Shown: in pieces, positions 42,871 to 51,267 of the stretch
Numbering within the stretch: the stretch's first letter is position 1
Layout: each line of letters starts with the position of its first letter
Source: an uncultured Clostridia bacterium
GTDB taxonomy: Bacteria > Bacillota > Clostridia > Christensenellales > Borkfalkiaceae
Reading direction: 5' to 3'
DNA length: 61,220 nucleotides
Assembly (NCBI GenBank): GCA_947588985.1
Contig: CANQBG010000006.1
Span: forward strand, 1 to 61,220
The notes under the pieces: generated by a model
What the model was told of the DNA's origin: nothing
The model's database searches: none
Seen by the model: the letters and a program-made list of their open reading frames with translations, nothing else
Program-made: the position numbers and the translations under genes

Positions 42871-44337
42871 ATGGAAACATTCAATGTCTACGAGGACGTC
42901 GCGACCCGCACGGGAGGCGATATCTTCATCGGCGTCGTGGGACCCGTGCGAACGGGCAAATCGACGTTCATCAAAAAATTCATGGAGGCGCTCGTCTTGC
43001 CCTCCGTCGAGGGCGCGAAAAAACAGCGCTACACCGACGAGCTCCCCCAATCCGCGGCGGGCAAGACGGTGATGACCACCGAGCCCAAGTTCGTCCCCGA
43101 GGAGGCGGCCGAGATCAAAGTGAAAGACGCCGTCGCGCGGGTGCGGCTCATCGACTGTGTGGGCTTCCCCGTGGAGGGCGCCGCGGGCTTCGAGGAGGAG
43201 GGCGCCCCCCGGCTCGTCAAGACGCCTTGGAACGACCGCCCCGTCCCCTTTGAGGAGGCGGCCGAGGAGGGGACGCGTCGCGTCGTAAGGGAGCATGCGA
43301 CCATCGGCATCCTCGTCACGACGGACGGCTCCATCGCGGGGCTTTCGCGCAGCGCCTATGAAAAGGCCGAGCAAAAAGCCGTGGAAGAGCTCAAGAAAAT
43401 CGGCAAGCCGTTTGTCATTCTCATCAATTGTGTGGATACCATGTCCGCGATGGACCTCTCCGCAAGCCTTCAAGCGAAGTACGAAGCTCCCGCGCTCGCC
43501 GTCAATTTGGAGGCCCTCGACGAGGCGAAGATCACGGAGATCTTAGAGCGCGTGCTCTATGAATTCCCCGTCGTCTCCATCGACGTAGACATCCCCGATT
43601 GGATGCGCATCCTCGAGGCGGATAGCCCCGTCATCTCCGAGCTTCTTTCGGGGATCCGCGCCGTCGCGCCCAAGATCTCCAAGCTCTCCGACTGCGCCTT
43701 GCTCGACGAGATGTTCGCGGAGAGCGACCGCCTGAAACCGCCCGTATCCATGCGGATCGACGCGGCGACGGGGGTGTGCGCCTGCCGGGTAGAGCCGCAG
43801 GAGGGGACCTTCCTCAAAGTGCTCGGAGAGGAATGCGGCGAAGAGCTCGAGGACGAGTTTGCCCTCATGCGCTATGCCGTCAAGCTCTCCGAGGCCAAGA
43901 AGGTCTACGACCGCGTGGGCAAGGCCTTTGCAGACGCCAAGGAATACGGCTACGGCATCGTCCCGCCCGAGCCTTTGGAGATGAGCCTCTCCGAGCCCAA
44001 ACTCACCAAGCGCAACGGCCGCGTCGATGTCAATCTCCACGCCGACGCGCCGAGCTACCACATCATCCGCGTGGACGTGAGCGGGGAGGTCCATCCCGCC
44101 ATCGGGACGATGGAACAGAGCGAGGCCTTCGTGAAGTCGCTCTCGGAGAGCATGGCGACGGAGCCCGAGCAGGCATGGAACACGAGCATGTTCGGCCGCA
44201 CCTTGAAGGAGATGCTCGGGGAGGAACTCTCCGTCAAAAACCGTTCGATGCGGGAAAACGTGCAGAGCAAGATGCGGCGCACCGTCACGCGGATCGTCAA
44301 CGAGGGGAAGGGCGGCGTCATCTGTATCCTTCTTTGA
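42871..44337 (+). CDS. spoIVA: Stage IV sporulation protein A (spore coat ATPase)
   Basis: The 488-residue ATPase polymerises on the forespore surface as the base of the coat. It closely follows the known protein: TGGDIFIGVVGPVRTGKST (Walker A at about 24-32), DELPQSAAGKTVMTTEPKFVP (read in parts: DELPQSAAGK, TTEPKFVP), LIDCVGFPV, HATIGILVTTDGS, KPFVILINCVD, and C-terminal IWN-like WNTSMFGRTL and ending GGVICILL. The start at 42871 is set by GGAGG 5 bases upstream. In Bacillus the gene is under sigmaE; no clear sigmaA promoter is visible here. It strongly suggests the organism or its lineage forms endospores. Confidence 0.97.
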   Translation: METFNVYEDVATRTGGDIFIGVVGPVRTGKSTFIKKFMEALVLPSVEGAKKQRYTDELPQSAAGKTVMTTEPKFVPEEAAEIKVKDAVARVRLIDCVGFPVEGAAGFEEEGAPRLVKTPWNDRPVPFEEAAEEGTRRVVREHATIGILVTTDGSIAGLSRSAYEKAEQKAVEELKKIGKPFVILINCVDTMSAMDLSASLQAKYEAPALAVNLEALDEAKITEILERVLYEFPVVSIDVDIPDWMRILEADSPVISELLSGIRAVAPKISKLSDCALLDEMFAESDRLKPPVSMRIDAATGVCACRVEPQEGTFLKVLGEECGEELEDEFALMRYAVKLSEAKKVYDRVGKAFADAKEYGYGIVPPEPLEMSLSEPKLTKRNGRVDVNLHADAPSYHIIRVDVSGEVHPAIGTMEQSEAFVKSLSESMATEPEQAWNTSMFGRTLKEMLGEELSVKNRSMRENVQSKMRRTVTRIVNEGKGGVICILL

Positions 44338-44342
44338 GCCAT

Positions 44343-44377
44343 GAAAAAATACGCCCTGCGGATGCGCGGGGCGTATT
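44343..44377 (-). terminator. Terminator of the TSCPD/DUF4364 genes
   Basis: AATACGCCC pairs with GGGCGTATT; the T-run lies on the minus strand, so it ends the minus-strand transcript. Confidence 0.78.
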
Positions 44378-44390
44378 GCGATGGAAAGGG

Positions 44391-44645
44391 TCAGGCGTCC
44401 TTCTTCTTCATGTGGGGCTCGAGGGCCTGTGCGAGCTGGTCGGGGCAGGACGTATTCTGCTTGCAGCGGATGCCCTTGAGGAGGGGGACGATCTCGTCGG
44501 GCGTCTTGCCCTCTACGAGCCGGCTGATGCCCTGCAGGTTGCCGCTGCACCCGCCGATGAATTTGAGGTTGTGGATCCTGTTTTCTTCATCGAGATCGAA
44601 GATGATCTGCTTGGAACAAATGCCTTTGGGCGAAAAGGTGATCAT
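44391..44645 (-). CDS. TSCPD-domain protein
   Basis: The 84-residue protein contains IHNLKFIGGCSGNLQGISRLV and the name-giving CKQNTSCPDQLAQAL. TSCPD domains also occur at the C-terminus of B12-dependent ribonucleotide reductases, and free-standing copies (TIGR03905 type) are common in Clostridia; function is unknown. Conserved Cys residues (GGCSGN, IRCKQNTSCPD) suggest metal or redox chemistry. It follows the DUF4364 gene on the same strand by 24 bases. Confidence 0.92.
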   Translation of the reverse strand: MITFSPKGICSKQIIFDLDEENRIHNLKFIGGCSGNLQGISRLVEGKTPDEIVPLLKGIRCKQNTSCPDQLAQALEPHMKKKDA

Positions 44646-44669
44646 GGTGGTTTACCTCCGCGGAAGGGA

Positions 44670-45194
44670 TCAGTCTACGAGCGTCTCATACACGACGGAA
44701 TAGAGCTCGGAGGCCTTGTCCTCCCATTTTTTATTGATGCGATTGGCCGTTTTCCTGTCCGGAACGACGAATTTGAGCTCGAGCATGGGCTGAACGGGGG
44801 CGAGGATCTTCAAAAATACGGTAAACGATCCGTCCTTATTCTGATAGTAATCGGATTTACATTCTTGCCGCATGCGGAACTTCGCGCTGTTGGCCTTCAC
44901 GAAGCGCGCGATCTCCTCGCGGACGCTGAGCGGAATGGTGATGTAGAAGTTGGCGAGGGAATCCCGCCCTTCGGGCGTGATCATATAGAGCGGATCGTCG
45001 CCGCCAGGGATCTCGCAGATGAACCCGTCCGAGAGGAGCTTGGGGAGCAGCACACGGCAGTCCATATAGTTGATCCACTTATTGGACGACGTACACATGT
45101 CGAGAATGGTCCGCTCGGAAAGAGGGCTCTCCATCTTGTCAAAGACAAAGAGCAAAATAAGTTTATTGACAGATGTTTCGCCTTTGATCTGCAT
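44670..45194 (-). CDS. DUF4364 family protein
   Basis: The 174-residue protein has a winged-helix-like N-terminal half (KLILLFVFDKMESPLSERTILDM, LPKLLSDGFI, YMITPEGRDSLANF) and a beta-rich C-terminal half, as in the DUF4364 family of Clostridia. It may be a transcription regulator, but no target is known. The start at 45194 is chosen because AGGA lies 6 bases upstream; the longer form from 45227 has no site and runs into the terminator of the HPr-like gene. Confidence 0.9.
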   Translation of the reverse strand: MQIKGETSVNKLILLFVFDKMESPLSERTILDMCTSSNKWINYMDCRVLLPKLLSDGFICEIPGGDDPLYMITPEGRDSLANFYITIPLSVREEIARFVKANSAKFRMRQECKSDYYQNKDGSFTVFLKILAPVQPMLELKFVVPDRKTANRINKKWEDKASELYSVVYETLVD

Positions 45195-45221
45195 GAATAT
45201 CCTTTGTGGCCGATCCGATAA

Positions 45222-45256
45222 AAGCAAATAAGCCGCTTAAGAATTTAAGCGACTTG
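45222..45256 (-). terminator. Terminator of the HPr-like gene
   Basis: CGCTTAA / TTAAGCG with a GAAT loop; the T-rich side (CTTATTTGCTTTT) is on the minus strand. Confidence 0.7.
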
Positions 45257-45294
45257 CCTTCGCCGTTGCGCCGCACATTGTGCGGCTCTGCCCG

Positions 45295-45522
45295 TTACGC
45301 CGCGAACTTCTGAAGTTTGTCGAGAAGATCCTGGCAGTCGTCGCTATAGATTTCGACGGTAAGGGGCTTGGCGGTGTCGAGGCTGAAGAGACCGAGGATG
45401 GACTTCGCGTCGACGACGTAGTGGCCGCTCTTGATAACGATTTCGTAGTCATAGCTCTGCGTGATGTTGACGAATTCCTTCACGCTGCTCGACATTTCGA
45501 GAGAAATGGTAATAGATTTCAT
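45295..45522 (-). CDS. HPr-like protein lacking the phospho-histidine
   Basis: The 75-residue protein aligns with HPr: the second-site region DAKSILGLFSLD (regulatory Ser at about 41) is well preserved, but the active-site GLHARPA is replaced by SSSVKEFV, so His15 is absent. It therefore cannot carry phosphate in the PTS in the usual way and may be a regulatory relative. GGGAGG is 11 bases upstream of the ATG. It is monocistronic. Confidence 0.85.
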   Translation of the reverse strand: MKSITISLEMSSSVKEFVNITQSYDYEIVIKSGHYVVDAKSILGLFSLDTAKPLTVEIYSDDCQDLLDKLQKFAA

Positions 45523-45615
45523 AAAAAACTTGCCTCCCTTGAAGTTGGTTACACTTATTATACATGAAAGAGGGGAGAAAAGTCAATACTTTCAGGAAAA
45601 ATTTCTTTCTTATTT

Positions 45616-45644
45616 TTTACAAATGTGCTATAATGTGATATAAT
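45616..45644 (+). promoter_or_regulatory. Promoter of the 234-residue unknown gene
   Basis: TTTACA (45616-45621), 17 bases, TATAAT (45639-45644); a second TATAAT at 45629-45634 lacks a properly spaced -35. Confidence 0.72.
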
Positions 45645-45692
45645 GGATACAGAAAAGATCCGGACGGCCGCTTTCGTCCGGCGGAGGAACGC

Positions 45693-46397
45693 ATGTTAAA
45701 AGATCAACGGTCTGTGGAAAAATTTCTCGGCACGCTCACCGAGCTCGTGGAGAGCAAATACAGCGCGGCCGAAGGGCTCATCCGGAGGGCGCTCGAAGAG
45801 CTGGCGGAGAGCCCCGACCTTCGGGAGGCGATGGAAGCCGTCACGCGCGATTTCGACTACCCCGTGGCCCGCGCGCGCTACCTGCGCTACCCCGCGTCCA
45901 AGGGCGCACTGCACGGCGCGGCCTATCTTCCCGTGGAACGGAGCGAGATCGTCGCCTTCGTCTTTTGTCTTTTGATGGACCTCGACGGCGGAACGTTCGT
46001 GCTCGCGGATTTCTTGCCCAAGTACTTCTATGTGGACGGCAGCTACACGGCCGCCTACCAGCGCTTTGCCGACCGCATGCTGCGCCCCTTCCGCGATATT
46101 TTGCGGGACGCCTTCTCGGGCGAGCAGGAGGGCCCGGCGGCTGCGGGCGCGCAAGAGCCGTATAGCGGCTTTCTCTCCATGCTCTCCGCGGAATCCGAGC
46201 GGCTTGCGACTTTCTCGCTTCGCGAGGAGGAGCGGCGGGCGGCGGGGGTGCTGGTAGACGGCATGCACGCCGCCGCGACGGGGCGAGACGCCGCCATGCT
46301 CCGTGCCCTTGCCGAGGGCTATCGCTACTTCTTGCGCTATTTCGGCGGAGAGGACGAGCGGAGCGAGGCCTTTTTCCGCTACGTCGCGTCGCTCTGA
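45693..46397 (+). CDS. Hypothetical protein
   Basis: I do not recognise this 234-residue protein. It is acidic, mostly helical, with no signal peptide; a hydrophobic patch (EIVAFVFCLLMDLDGGTFVLADFLPKYFY, residues about 90-115) is not clearly a membrane helix. GGAGG precedes the ATG. The NUDIX gene follows 9 bases later, so they are likely co-transcribed. Confidence 0.75.
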   Translation: MLKDQRSVEKFLGTLTELVESKYSAAEGLIRRALEELAESPDLREAMEAVTRDFDYPVARARYLRYPASKGALHGAAYLPVERSEIVAFVFCLLMDLDGGTFVLADFLPKYFYVDGSYTAAYQRFADRMLRPFRDILRDAFSGEQEGPAAAGAQEPYSGFLSMLSAESERLATFSLREEERRAAGVLVDGMHAAATGRDAAMLRALAEGYRYFLRYFGGEDERSEAFFRYVASL

Positions 46398-46406
46398 GGT
46401 GAAAGC

Positions 46407-46946
46407 ATGAAACTCGGAGAACAGACGGTCCGCAAACAATATGTCTTTCGCGGGAAGCTCATTCGGGTCCGCTGCGACGACGCCGTGCTTCCCGACGGCC
46501 GGCCGTGCACACGGGAAGTGGTGGAGCATCCCGGCGGGGCGTGCGTCCTCGCCGTCCTCGAAGGGAACGTCGCGCTCGTGCGGCAGTTCCGCTATGCCTA
46601 CGGGGAGGAACTTCTCGAGATCCCCGCGGGCAAACTCGAGCCGGGGGAGGACCCCGCCGTGGCCGCCCTTCGCGAACTCGGAGAGGAGACTGGCCTCCTC
46701 GCAGAGAAGCTCGTTCTCCGCTTCACCCTCTATCCCACTCCGGGATATACCGACGAGAAGATCTACGTCTATGAGGCGGAAGGTTTGCGGCGCGGAAACA
46801 GCCATCCCGACGAGGGGGAATTCCTCGATACCGTCTGGATCCCGCTCGCGGAGGCCTATGCGATGGTCGCGGACGGCCGCATTCGCGACGCCAAGACGAT
46901 CGTCGCCCTGCAAGCTCTGCAACTTGCGGCGCGGAAGGGGGAATAA
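46407..46946 (+). CDS. NUDIX hydrolase, ADP-ribose pyrophosphatase type
   Basis: The 179-residue enzyme hydrolyses ADP-ribose-like nucleoside diphosphates. The Nudix box is visible at about residues 77-99 (GKLEPGEDPAVAALRELGEETG), read as G-x5-E-x7-REL-x2-E-x-G, and a downstream PTPGYTDEKIYVY pattern is typical of the NudF/YqkG group. It ends near a bidirectional terminator. Confidence 0.94.
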   Translation: MKLGEQTVRKQYVFRGKLIRVRCDDAVLPDGRPCTREVVEHPGGACVLAVLEGNVALVRQFRYAYGEELLEIPAGKLEPGEDPAVAALRELGEETGLLAEKLVLRFTLYPTPGYTDEKIYVYEAEGLRRGNSHPDEGEFLDTVWIPLAEAYAMVADGRIRDAKTIVALQALQLAARKGE

Positions 46947-46992
46947 GCCCCCGCGCTGTCCCGCTTCATTTCGCGCTATCCCCTTAAAATCG

Positions 46993-47030
46993 AAAAACGA
47001 TCCCCGCACGCAAAGTACGGGGATCTTTTC
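46993..47030. terminator. Bidirectional terminator
   Basis: GATCCCCG / CGGGGATC with an 11-base loop, A5 on the left and T4 on the right, between converging genes. Confidence 0.82.
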
Positions 47031-47046
47031 AGAGTCGGGTAAAACC

Positions 47047-47250
47047 TCAGCCGTTGCAGCCGCAGTCGCCGCCGTTTGTGAGTGTGCCGAGGATCCTCGA
47101 CAAGGTGCCGTTCTTATACAGGCAATAGGTGAGCGCAATGAGAAACGGCCATCCGCAGCCGGTGAGCGTTCTCGAGCTAAGGCCGTTGGTGCCGAGAATG
47201 AGCGCAAGGATGAGTAGCCAAAGGCCGCCGTTGCCATTGAGACAATTCAT
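47047..47250 (-). CDS. Small hydrophobic protein
   Basis: The 67-residue protein (start 47250, GGAGG 5 bases upstream) has a central hydrophobic stretch (LWLLILALILGTNGL) and an FLIALTYCLYK stretch, with Gly/Cys-rich ends (NGGDCGCNG). It may be a small membrane or spore-associated peptide. No family is recognised, but a clean ribosome site and terminator support it as a gene. Confidence 0.6.
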   Translation of the reverse strand: MNCLNGNGGLWLLILALILGTNGLSSRTLTGCGWPFLIALTYCLYKNGTLSRILGTLTNGGDCGCNG

Positions 47251-47360
47251 GTTTTCCTCCTTCACTTGCCGCAGAGTATGTAATCGGTTGGTTCTGCGGT
47301 GTTCTATGATATCATATGGAAGGGGCGGGGAAAAATGTTCCGCAAAACTCGTTCATTTGG

Positions 47361-47389
47361 TTGCCAAACGCAAATTTGTCTGCTATAAT
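47361..47389 (+). promoter_or_regulatory. Promoter of the ECF-coaX-hom operon
   Basis: TTGCCA (47361-47366), 17 bases, TATAAT (47384-47389), preceded by CTGC. Confidence 0.8.
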
Positions 47390-47396
47390 AGGGAAT

Positions 47397-47461
47397 GGAC
47401 GGGGCTTGGAAACGGCACTTCGGGCCGTATTCCTCCGAGGCCTCATCCAAAATCTTTTTTC
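47397..47461 (+). promoter_or_regulatory. Long leader hairpin with T-run (attenuator-like)
   Basis: Starting a few bases from the expected transcript start, GGACGGGGCTT pairs imperfectly with AGGCCTCATCC around an inner ACGGC/GCCGT hairpin, followed by TTTTTTC (47455-47461). It is 45 bases ahead of the ECF gene start. It is not a recognised aptamer. Confidence 0.5.
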
Positions 47462-47505
47462 TGCGGATACCCGGGGACCGGGATCCGATGGAGGTACAAT
47501 TTTAT

Positions 47506-48192
47506 ATGAACAGCAAGTTCTTCTCCGCGAAGAACATCGCCTACACGGCGGTGCTCCTCGCCCTTGTCGTCGTGTTGCAGGCGTTCGGCGGAACGATCTC
47601 GATCGGCGTGGTGCAGCTCAACTTCACCCTCATTCCCATCGTCTTGGGCGCCATTCTCTTCGGCCCCGCCGTGGGCGCGCTGTTGGGGTTTGCGTGCGGC
47701 GTCGTCGTGCTCGTGCAAGTCGTCATGGGCCTCTCCCCGTTTTATACGGTCATCTGGGCAGAAAGCCCCGTCGTCACCGTCTTTACCTGCATCGTCAAGA
47801 CGACGGTAGCCGGGCTCGTCGCGGGGTGGCTCTACCGTCTCATCGCAAAGCGCAGTCAAATCGCCGCCGTCTTTGTCGCGGCGGGCGTCGTCCCCGTCAT
47901 CAACACGGGTCTCTTCATCCTCGGGTGTCTCTGCATGAACGGCGCCATCTCGGCCTTTCAGGGCTCCATTGAGATGGGCGGCATGAACATATTCGTGTTC
48001 ATCGTCGTCGTGCTCGTCACGTGGAACTTCTTCATCGAGTTTGCCATCAACCTCGTGCTGGCTCCCGCCATCTACCGCGTGGTCGTCGTCACGGAGAGAT
48101 ATCTTCTGAAAAAATACAAGGGGAAGGGGAAAGCGGAAGCGGAGACCCAAGAGAACGCCGCCGAGGCGCAGCCCTCCGAGAGACAGTCATGA
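47506..48192 (+). CDS. ECF transporter S component, possibly pantothenate-specific
   Basis: The 228-residue membrane protein has about six hydrophobic segments and the S-component pattern: AYTAVLLALVVVLQAFGG, then IVLGAILFGPAVGALLGFACGVV. The C-terminus is a charged tail. The start at 47506 follows GGAGG by 11 bases. Because its stop overlaps the type III pantothenate kinase start (ATGA), pantothenate is the likely ligand (PanT-like), an inference from context only. The energising EcfAAT module is not in the window. Confidence 0.85.
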   Translation: MNSKFFSAKNIAYTAVLLALVVVLQAFGGTISIGVVQLNFTLIPIVLGAILFGPAVGALLGFACGVVVLVQVVMGLSPFYTVIWAESPVVTVFTCIVKTTVAGLVAGWLYRLIAKRSQIAAVFVAAGVVPVINTGLFILGCLCMNGAISAFQGSIEMGGMNIFVFIVVVLVTWNFFIEFAINLVLAPAIYRVVVVTERYLLKKYKGKGKAEAETQENAAEAQPSERQS

Positions 48193-48971
48193 TCATCTGC
48201 ATCGACATCGGAAACACCAATATCAAATACGCCGTCTTTGCGGGGGACGCGCCCCGGATCACCTTCCGCGTGGCGACCGACCTCAAAAAGACTTCGGATG
48301 AATACGGCGCCCAACTCCTCACGATGTTGCAGGCGGCGGAGATCGCCCCCAAGGAGGTCACGGGGGGCATCCTCTCCTCCGTCGTCCCGTCGCTCGACTA
48401 TACCATGGCGCACATGCTCGCCGTCTATCTCGGGATCAAGCCCCTCGAGATCGGCCCGGGGATCAAGACGGGTCTCAAAATTATGGCGGACAACGCCAAA
48501 GAGGTGGGGGCGGACCGCGTGGTCAACAACGTCGCCGCCATCAAGAAATACGGCAACGCCCGTCCGCTCATCATCGTGGACTTCGGCACGGCGACGACGT
48601 TCAACGTCGTAAAAGACGGCGCCTTCATCGGCGGGGTCATCGCGCCCGGCATCAAGGGCTCGCTCGATAGTCTCGTGGGCGGCACGGCCAAGCTCCCGCG
48701 CGTGGAGATCGAGGCCCCCCCGAGCGTGATTGCGACAAATACCGTCACAAATATGCAAGCCGGCATCGTATTCGGCTTCGCGGGGCTCGTAGAATATCTT
48801 GTGAAGAAGATCAAGAAAGAGCTTGGCGCGAGCGAGGCGCTCACCGTGGCGACGGGCGGCTTTTCCGACGTCATGGCGCACGAGACGAAGTGTATCGACG
48901 TCGTCGATAAGATGCTCACGCTCAACGGTCTCAAATATTTATATGATCTCAATTCGGAGGAAGGGAAATGA
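48189..48971 (+). CDS. coaX: Type III pantothenate kinase
   Basis: The 260-residue enzyme does the first step of CoA synthesis. It has the N-terminal CIDIGNTNIKYAVF (phosphate 1), GADRVVNN, and IVDFGTATTFNVV, plus GGVIAPGIKGSLDSL and TGGFSDV. All fit the CoaX acetate-kinase-like fold with catalytic Asp near residue 100-120. Coupled to the upstream transporter and overlapping hom by 4 bases. Confidence 0.96.
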   Translation: MIICIDIGNTNIKYAVFAGDAPRITFRVATDLKKTSDEYGAQLLTMLQAAEIAPKEVTGGILSSVVPSLDYTMAHMLAVYLGIKPLEIGPGIKTGLKIMADNAKEVGADRVVNNVAAIKKYGNARPLIIVDFGTATTFNVVKDGAFIGGVIAPGIKGSLDSLVGGTAKLPRVEIEAPPSVIATNTVTNMQAGIVFGFAGLVEYLVKKIKKELGASEALTVATGGFSDVMAHETKCIDVVDKMLTLNGLKYLYDLNSEEGK

Positions 48972-50239
48972 AAAAGGTGGGGGTATCCATCCTCGGGCTG
49001 GGCACAGTCGGAGGGGGGACGTATCAGATCCTGACGAAAGAGCGGGAATTTTACAAGGAGACGCAGCATGTCGAGGTCTCCGTCGAGAGCGTACTCGAAC
49101 CCGATGAGGAAAAACTCCGCGCGCTCGGCGTTCCCGAAACTTGCGTCGCGCACAACATCGCGGAGGTCGCGCTCGATCCCGACGTCCACATCGTCGTCGA
49201 ATGTCTCGACTGCGCCGACGTCGCGAAGGAATACGTGTTAGACGCGCTCAAAGCGGGCAAGACCGTCGTCCTCTCCAATCGGGAGCTCTACGCAAAGCAT
49301 GCGCAAGAGCTCGAGCGGGCGGCGCGGCGGTACAACGCGGGCCTCTTCTTCGAGGCGAGTTGCGCGGGCGGCGTCCCCGTCATCCGGGCCCTCCTCGACG
49401 GCCTGCAATCCAGCCGCATCTGCGCGATTTCCGGCCTCTTCGGCGGCGCGGAGCGCGAACTTCTCACCGAGATGACGGAGGGGCGCGTTTGCTACGAGGA
49501 GGCGCTGTGCCGGGCAAAGGCGCGCGGGCTCTCCCTCGCATCCGACGCCGTCGGCCTCGACGCTGCCTATCAGCTCTCCATCCTCGCCTCCCTCGCCTTC
49601 CACGCCAAGGTACCCTATGCCGCGGTGGTGCGGGAGGGCGTCGCGGGGATCACCCCGGAGGATGTCGCGGCCGGCGATGTGCTCGGCTACGTCCTCCGCT
49701 ACGTCGCCGTGGCGAAGCAGTCCTCCGCGGGCGTGGAGGCGCGCGTACACCCCGCCTTCGTGCGGAAGGACGGCCCTCTCGCCTCCGTCCAATGCGGCTG
49801 CGACGCCGTTCTCGTCCAAGGCGACGTCGTGGGCGAAGTCCTGCTCTCGGGCATGGGTACGGGCGCGCTTCCCGTGGGGAGCGCCGTCGTCTCGGATATC
49901 CTCTATGCCGCCGCGCACGGCGACCTGCGCGATCCATCCTTCAAAATTACGGCCGAAGCCGAACCCGCCCTTCCCTTCACCGCCGATTTCAAGAGCGCCT
50001 ACTGCCTCCGTCTCACGGTGGACGACGACCCGGGCGCGCTCTCCAAGATCGCGGCCGCCTTCGGCAAGAACAATATCTCGCTTGCGGAAGTCAGCGTGCG
50101 TCCGGCGGAGGAAGCGGGCAAATGCACCTTCCTGCTCGTCACCCACGAGACGCACGAGGAGGCCGTGAAGGGCGCGTTGAAGAAACTCGAAGGGGCGGGG
50201 CTCGCCAAGGCGAAGTCGGTGCTCCGCGTCATCGGATAA
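48968..50239 (+). CDS. hom: Homoserine dehydrogenase
   Basis: The 423-residue NAD(P)-dependent enzyme makes homoserine for threonine and methionine. It has GLGTVGGGTYQIL at the N-terminus, the catalytic domain with FEASCAGGVPVI and ISGLFGG, and a C-terminal ACT domain (about 345-423, YCLRLTVDDDPGALSKIAAAFG) for feedback control. It lies in the coaX operon, away from asd-dapA-dapB, and ends at a terminator. Confidence 0.96.
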   Translation: MKKVGVSILGLGTVGGGTYQILTKEREFYKETQHVEVSVESVLEPDEEKLRALGVPETCVAHNIAEVALDPDVHIVVECLDCADVAKEYVLDALKAGKTVVLSNRELYAKHAQELERAARRYNAGLFFEASCAGGVPVIRALLDGLQSSRICAISGLFGGAERELLTEMTEGRVCYEEALCRAKARGLSLASDAVGLDAAYQLSILASLAFHAKVPYAAVVREGVAGITPEDVAAGDVLGYVLRYVAVAKQSSAGVEARVHPAFVRKDGPLASVQCGCDAVLVQGDVVGEVLLSGMGTGALPVGSAVVSDILYAAAHGDLRDPSFKITAEAEPALPFTADFKSAYCLRLTVDDDPGALSKIAAAFGKNNISLAEVSVRPAEEAGKCTFLLVTHETHEEAVKGALKKLEGAGLAKAKSVLRVIG

Positions 50240-50245
50240 GAAACG

Positions 50246-50268
50246 AGAGGGCCGCGGGCCCTCTTTTG
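50246..50268 (+). terminator. Terminator after hom
   Basis: AGAGGGCC / GGCCCTCT with a 3-base loop, then TTTTGTTT, only 13 bases before the next start. Confidence 0.85.
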
Positions 50269-50280
50269 TTTGGAGGAAGC

Positions 50281-51156
50281 ATGAAAGCGGTCATGTTGCT
50301 CAATCCCTATCTGCGGGAGGAGAGCGAATACTATCAACCGAGACGCCTCTACCGCGCCTTGGAGGATCGCGGCGTCAAGGTCCGCGTCACCCCCAATGCG
50401 TGGACGGTGCACCTCGGCCGCTATGGGATCGCGGAGGAATTTTCCGCGCTCTATGATTTTTGCGTCTATCTCGATAAAGATCGGTACACCGCCCGCCTCC
50501 TCGAGAGCCGGAACCTTCGGCTCTTCAACTGCGCCGAGGCCATCGAACTGTGCGACGACAAGATGCTTACCCACATCGCGCTTGCGGGCAAGGTCCCCAT
50601 GCCCAAGACGTACTTCGCCCCGTTGTGCTATAAGGAGGGGGCGGAAGCCGAGAGCGCGGAGCGCATTGCCGAGCAGCTCGGTTATCCCGTCGTGGTGAAG
50701 GAGTGCTATGGCTCGCTCGGGGAGCAGGTCTATCTCGCCCACAGTGCGGAGGAAGTCCGCGCGCTCGCCGCGAAATTGCAAATGCGCCCGCACCTTCTGC
50801 AGGAATACATCGCAGAGAGCGCGGGGAGAGATCTGCGCGTCATCGCGATCGGAGGGGAGGTCGTCGCCTGTATGCAGCGCATGTCGGCGGGGGACTTCCG
50901 CTCCAACCTCGCCCGCGGCGGGAAGGGGGAACCCTATGCGCCGACGGAGGAGATCCGCCGTCTCACCGAGGAGGTTATGCGCCTTCTGCACCTCGATTAC
51001 TGCGGCATCGACTTGCTCTTCGGAAGGGAGGGGCTGCTCCTGTGCGAGGTCAATTCCAATGCCTTCTTCGGCGGGATCGAGCAGGTGACGGGGAAGGACA
51101 TCGCCGGGGCCTATGCCGACTACATGTTGCGCGAAGTGGCCAAAAAAGCCGAATAA
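50281..51156 (+). CDS. RimK-like ATP-grasp ligase
   Basis: The 291-residue protein has the RimK/LysX-type ATP-grasp pattern: DDKMLTHIALAGKVPMPKT, GYPVVVKECYGSLGEQVYL (ATP-binding Lys), LLQEYIAESAGRDLRVIAIGG, and LLCEVNSNAFFGGIE (metal-binding Glu and Asn). Such enzymes add amino acids to carboxylates or protein C-termini. The substrate is not evident. GGAGG is upstream of the ATG, and it begins just after the hom terminator. Confidence 0.9.
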   Translation: MKAVMLLNPYLREESEYYQPRRLYRALEDRGVKVRVTPNAWTVHLGRYGIAEEFSALYDFCVYLDKDRYTARLLESRNLRLFNCAEAIELCDDKMLTHIALAGKVPMPKTYFAPLCYKEGAEAESAERIAEQLGYPVVVKECYGSLGEQVYLAHSAEEVRALAAKLQMRPHLLQEYIAESAGRDLRVIAIGGEVVACMQRMSAGDFRSNLARGGKGEPYAPTEEIRRLTEEVMRLLHLDYCGIDLLFGREGLLLCEVNSNAFFGGIEQVTGKDIAGAYADYMLREVAKKAE

Positions 51157-51164
51157 CGGCCCAA

Positions 51165-51215
51165 AATCCGCCATTTTCGCAGTATTCTGCGAGACATAGT
51201 ACTCTGAAACCGCAT
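51165..51215. repeat. Dispersed palindromic element, copy 1
   Basis: CGCAG/CTGCG hairpin followed by TGCGAGACATAGTACT (51188-51203), which matches 15 of 16 bases with 55582-55597. It is followed in both places by GCAT-rich flanks and TTTTCGCC / TTTTGCGCC. Confidence 0.6.
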
Positions 51216-51225
51216 ATTTTCGCCA

Positions 51226-51256
51226 TCAAAAAGCGCCGCCTCAAAGGGCGGCGCTT
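51226..51256 (-). terminator. Terminator of the unknown gene at 51268
   Basis: AAGCGCCGCC / GGCGGCGCTT with loop TCAAAG; T-run on the minus strand. Confidence 0.82.
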
Positions 51257-51267
51257 CGCAATTGGGA

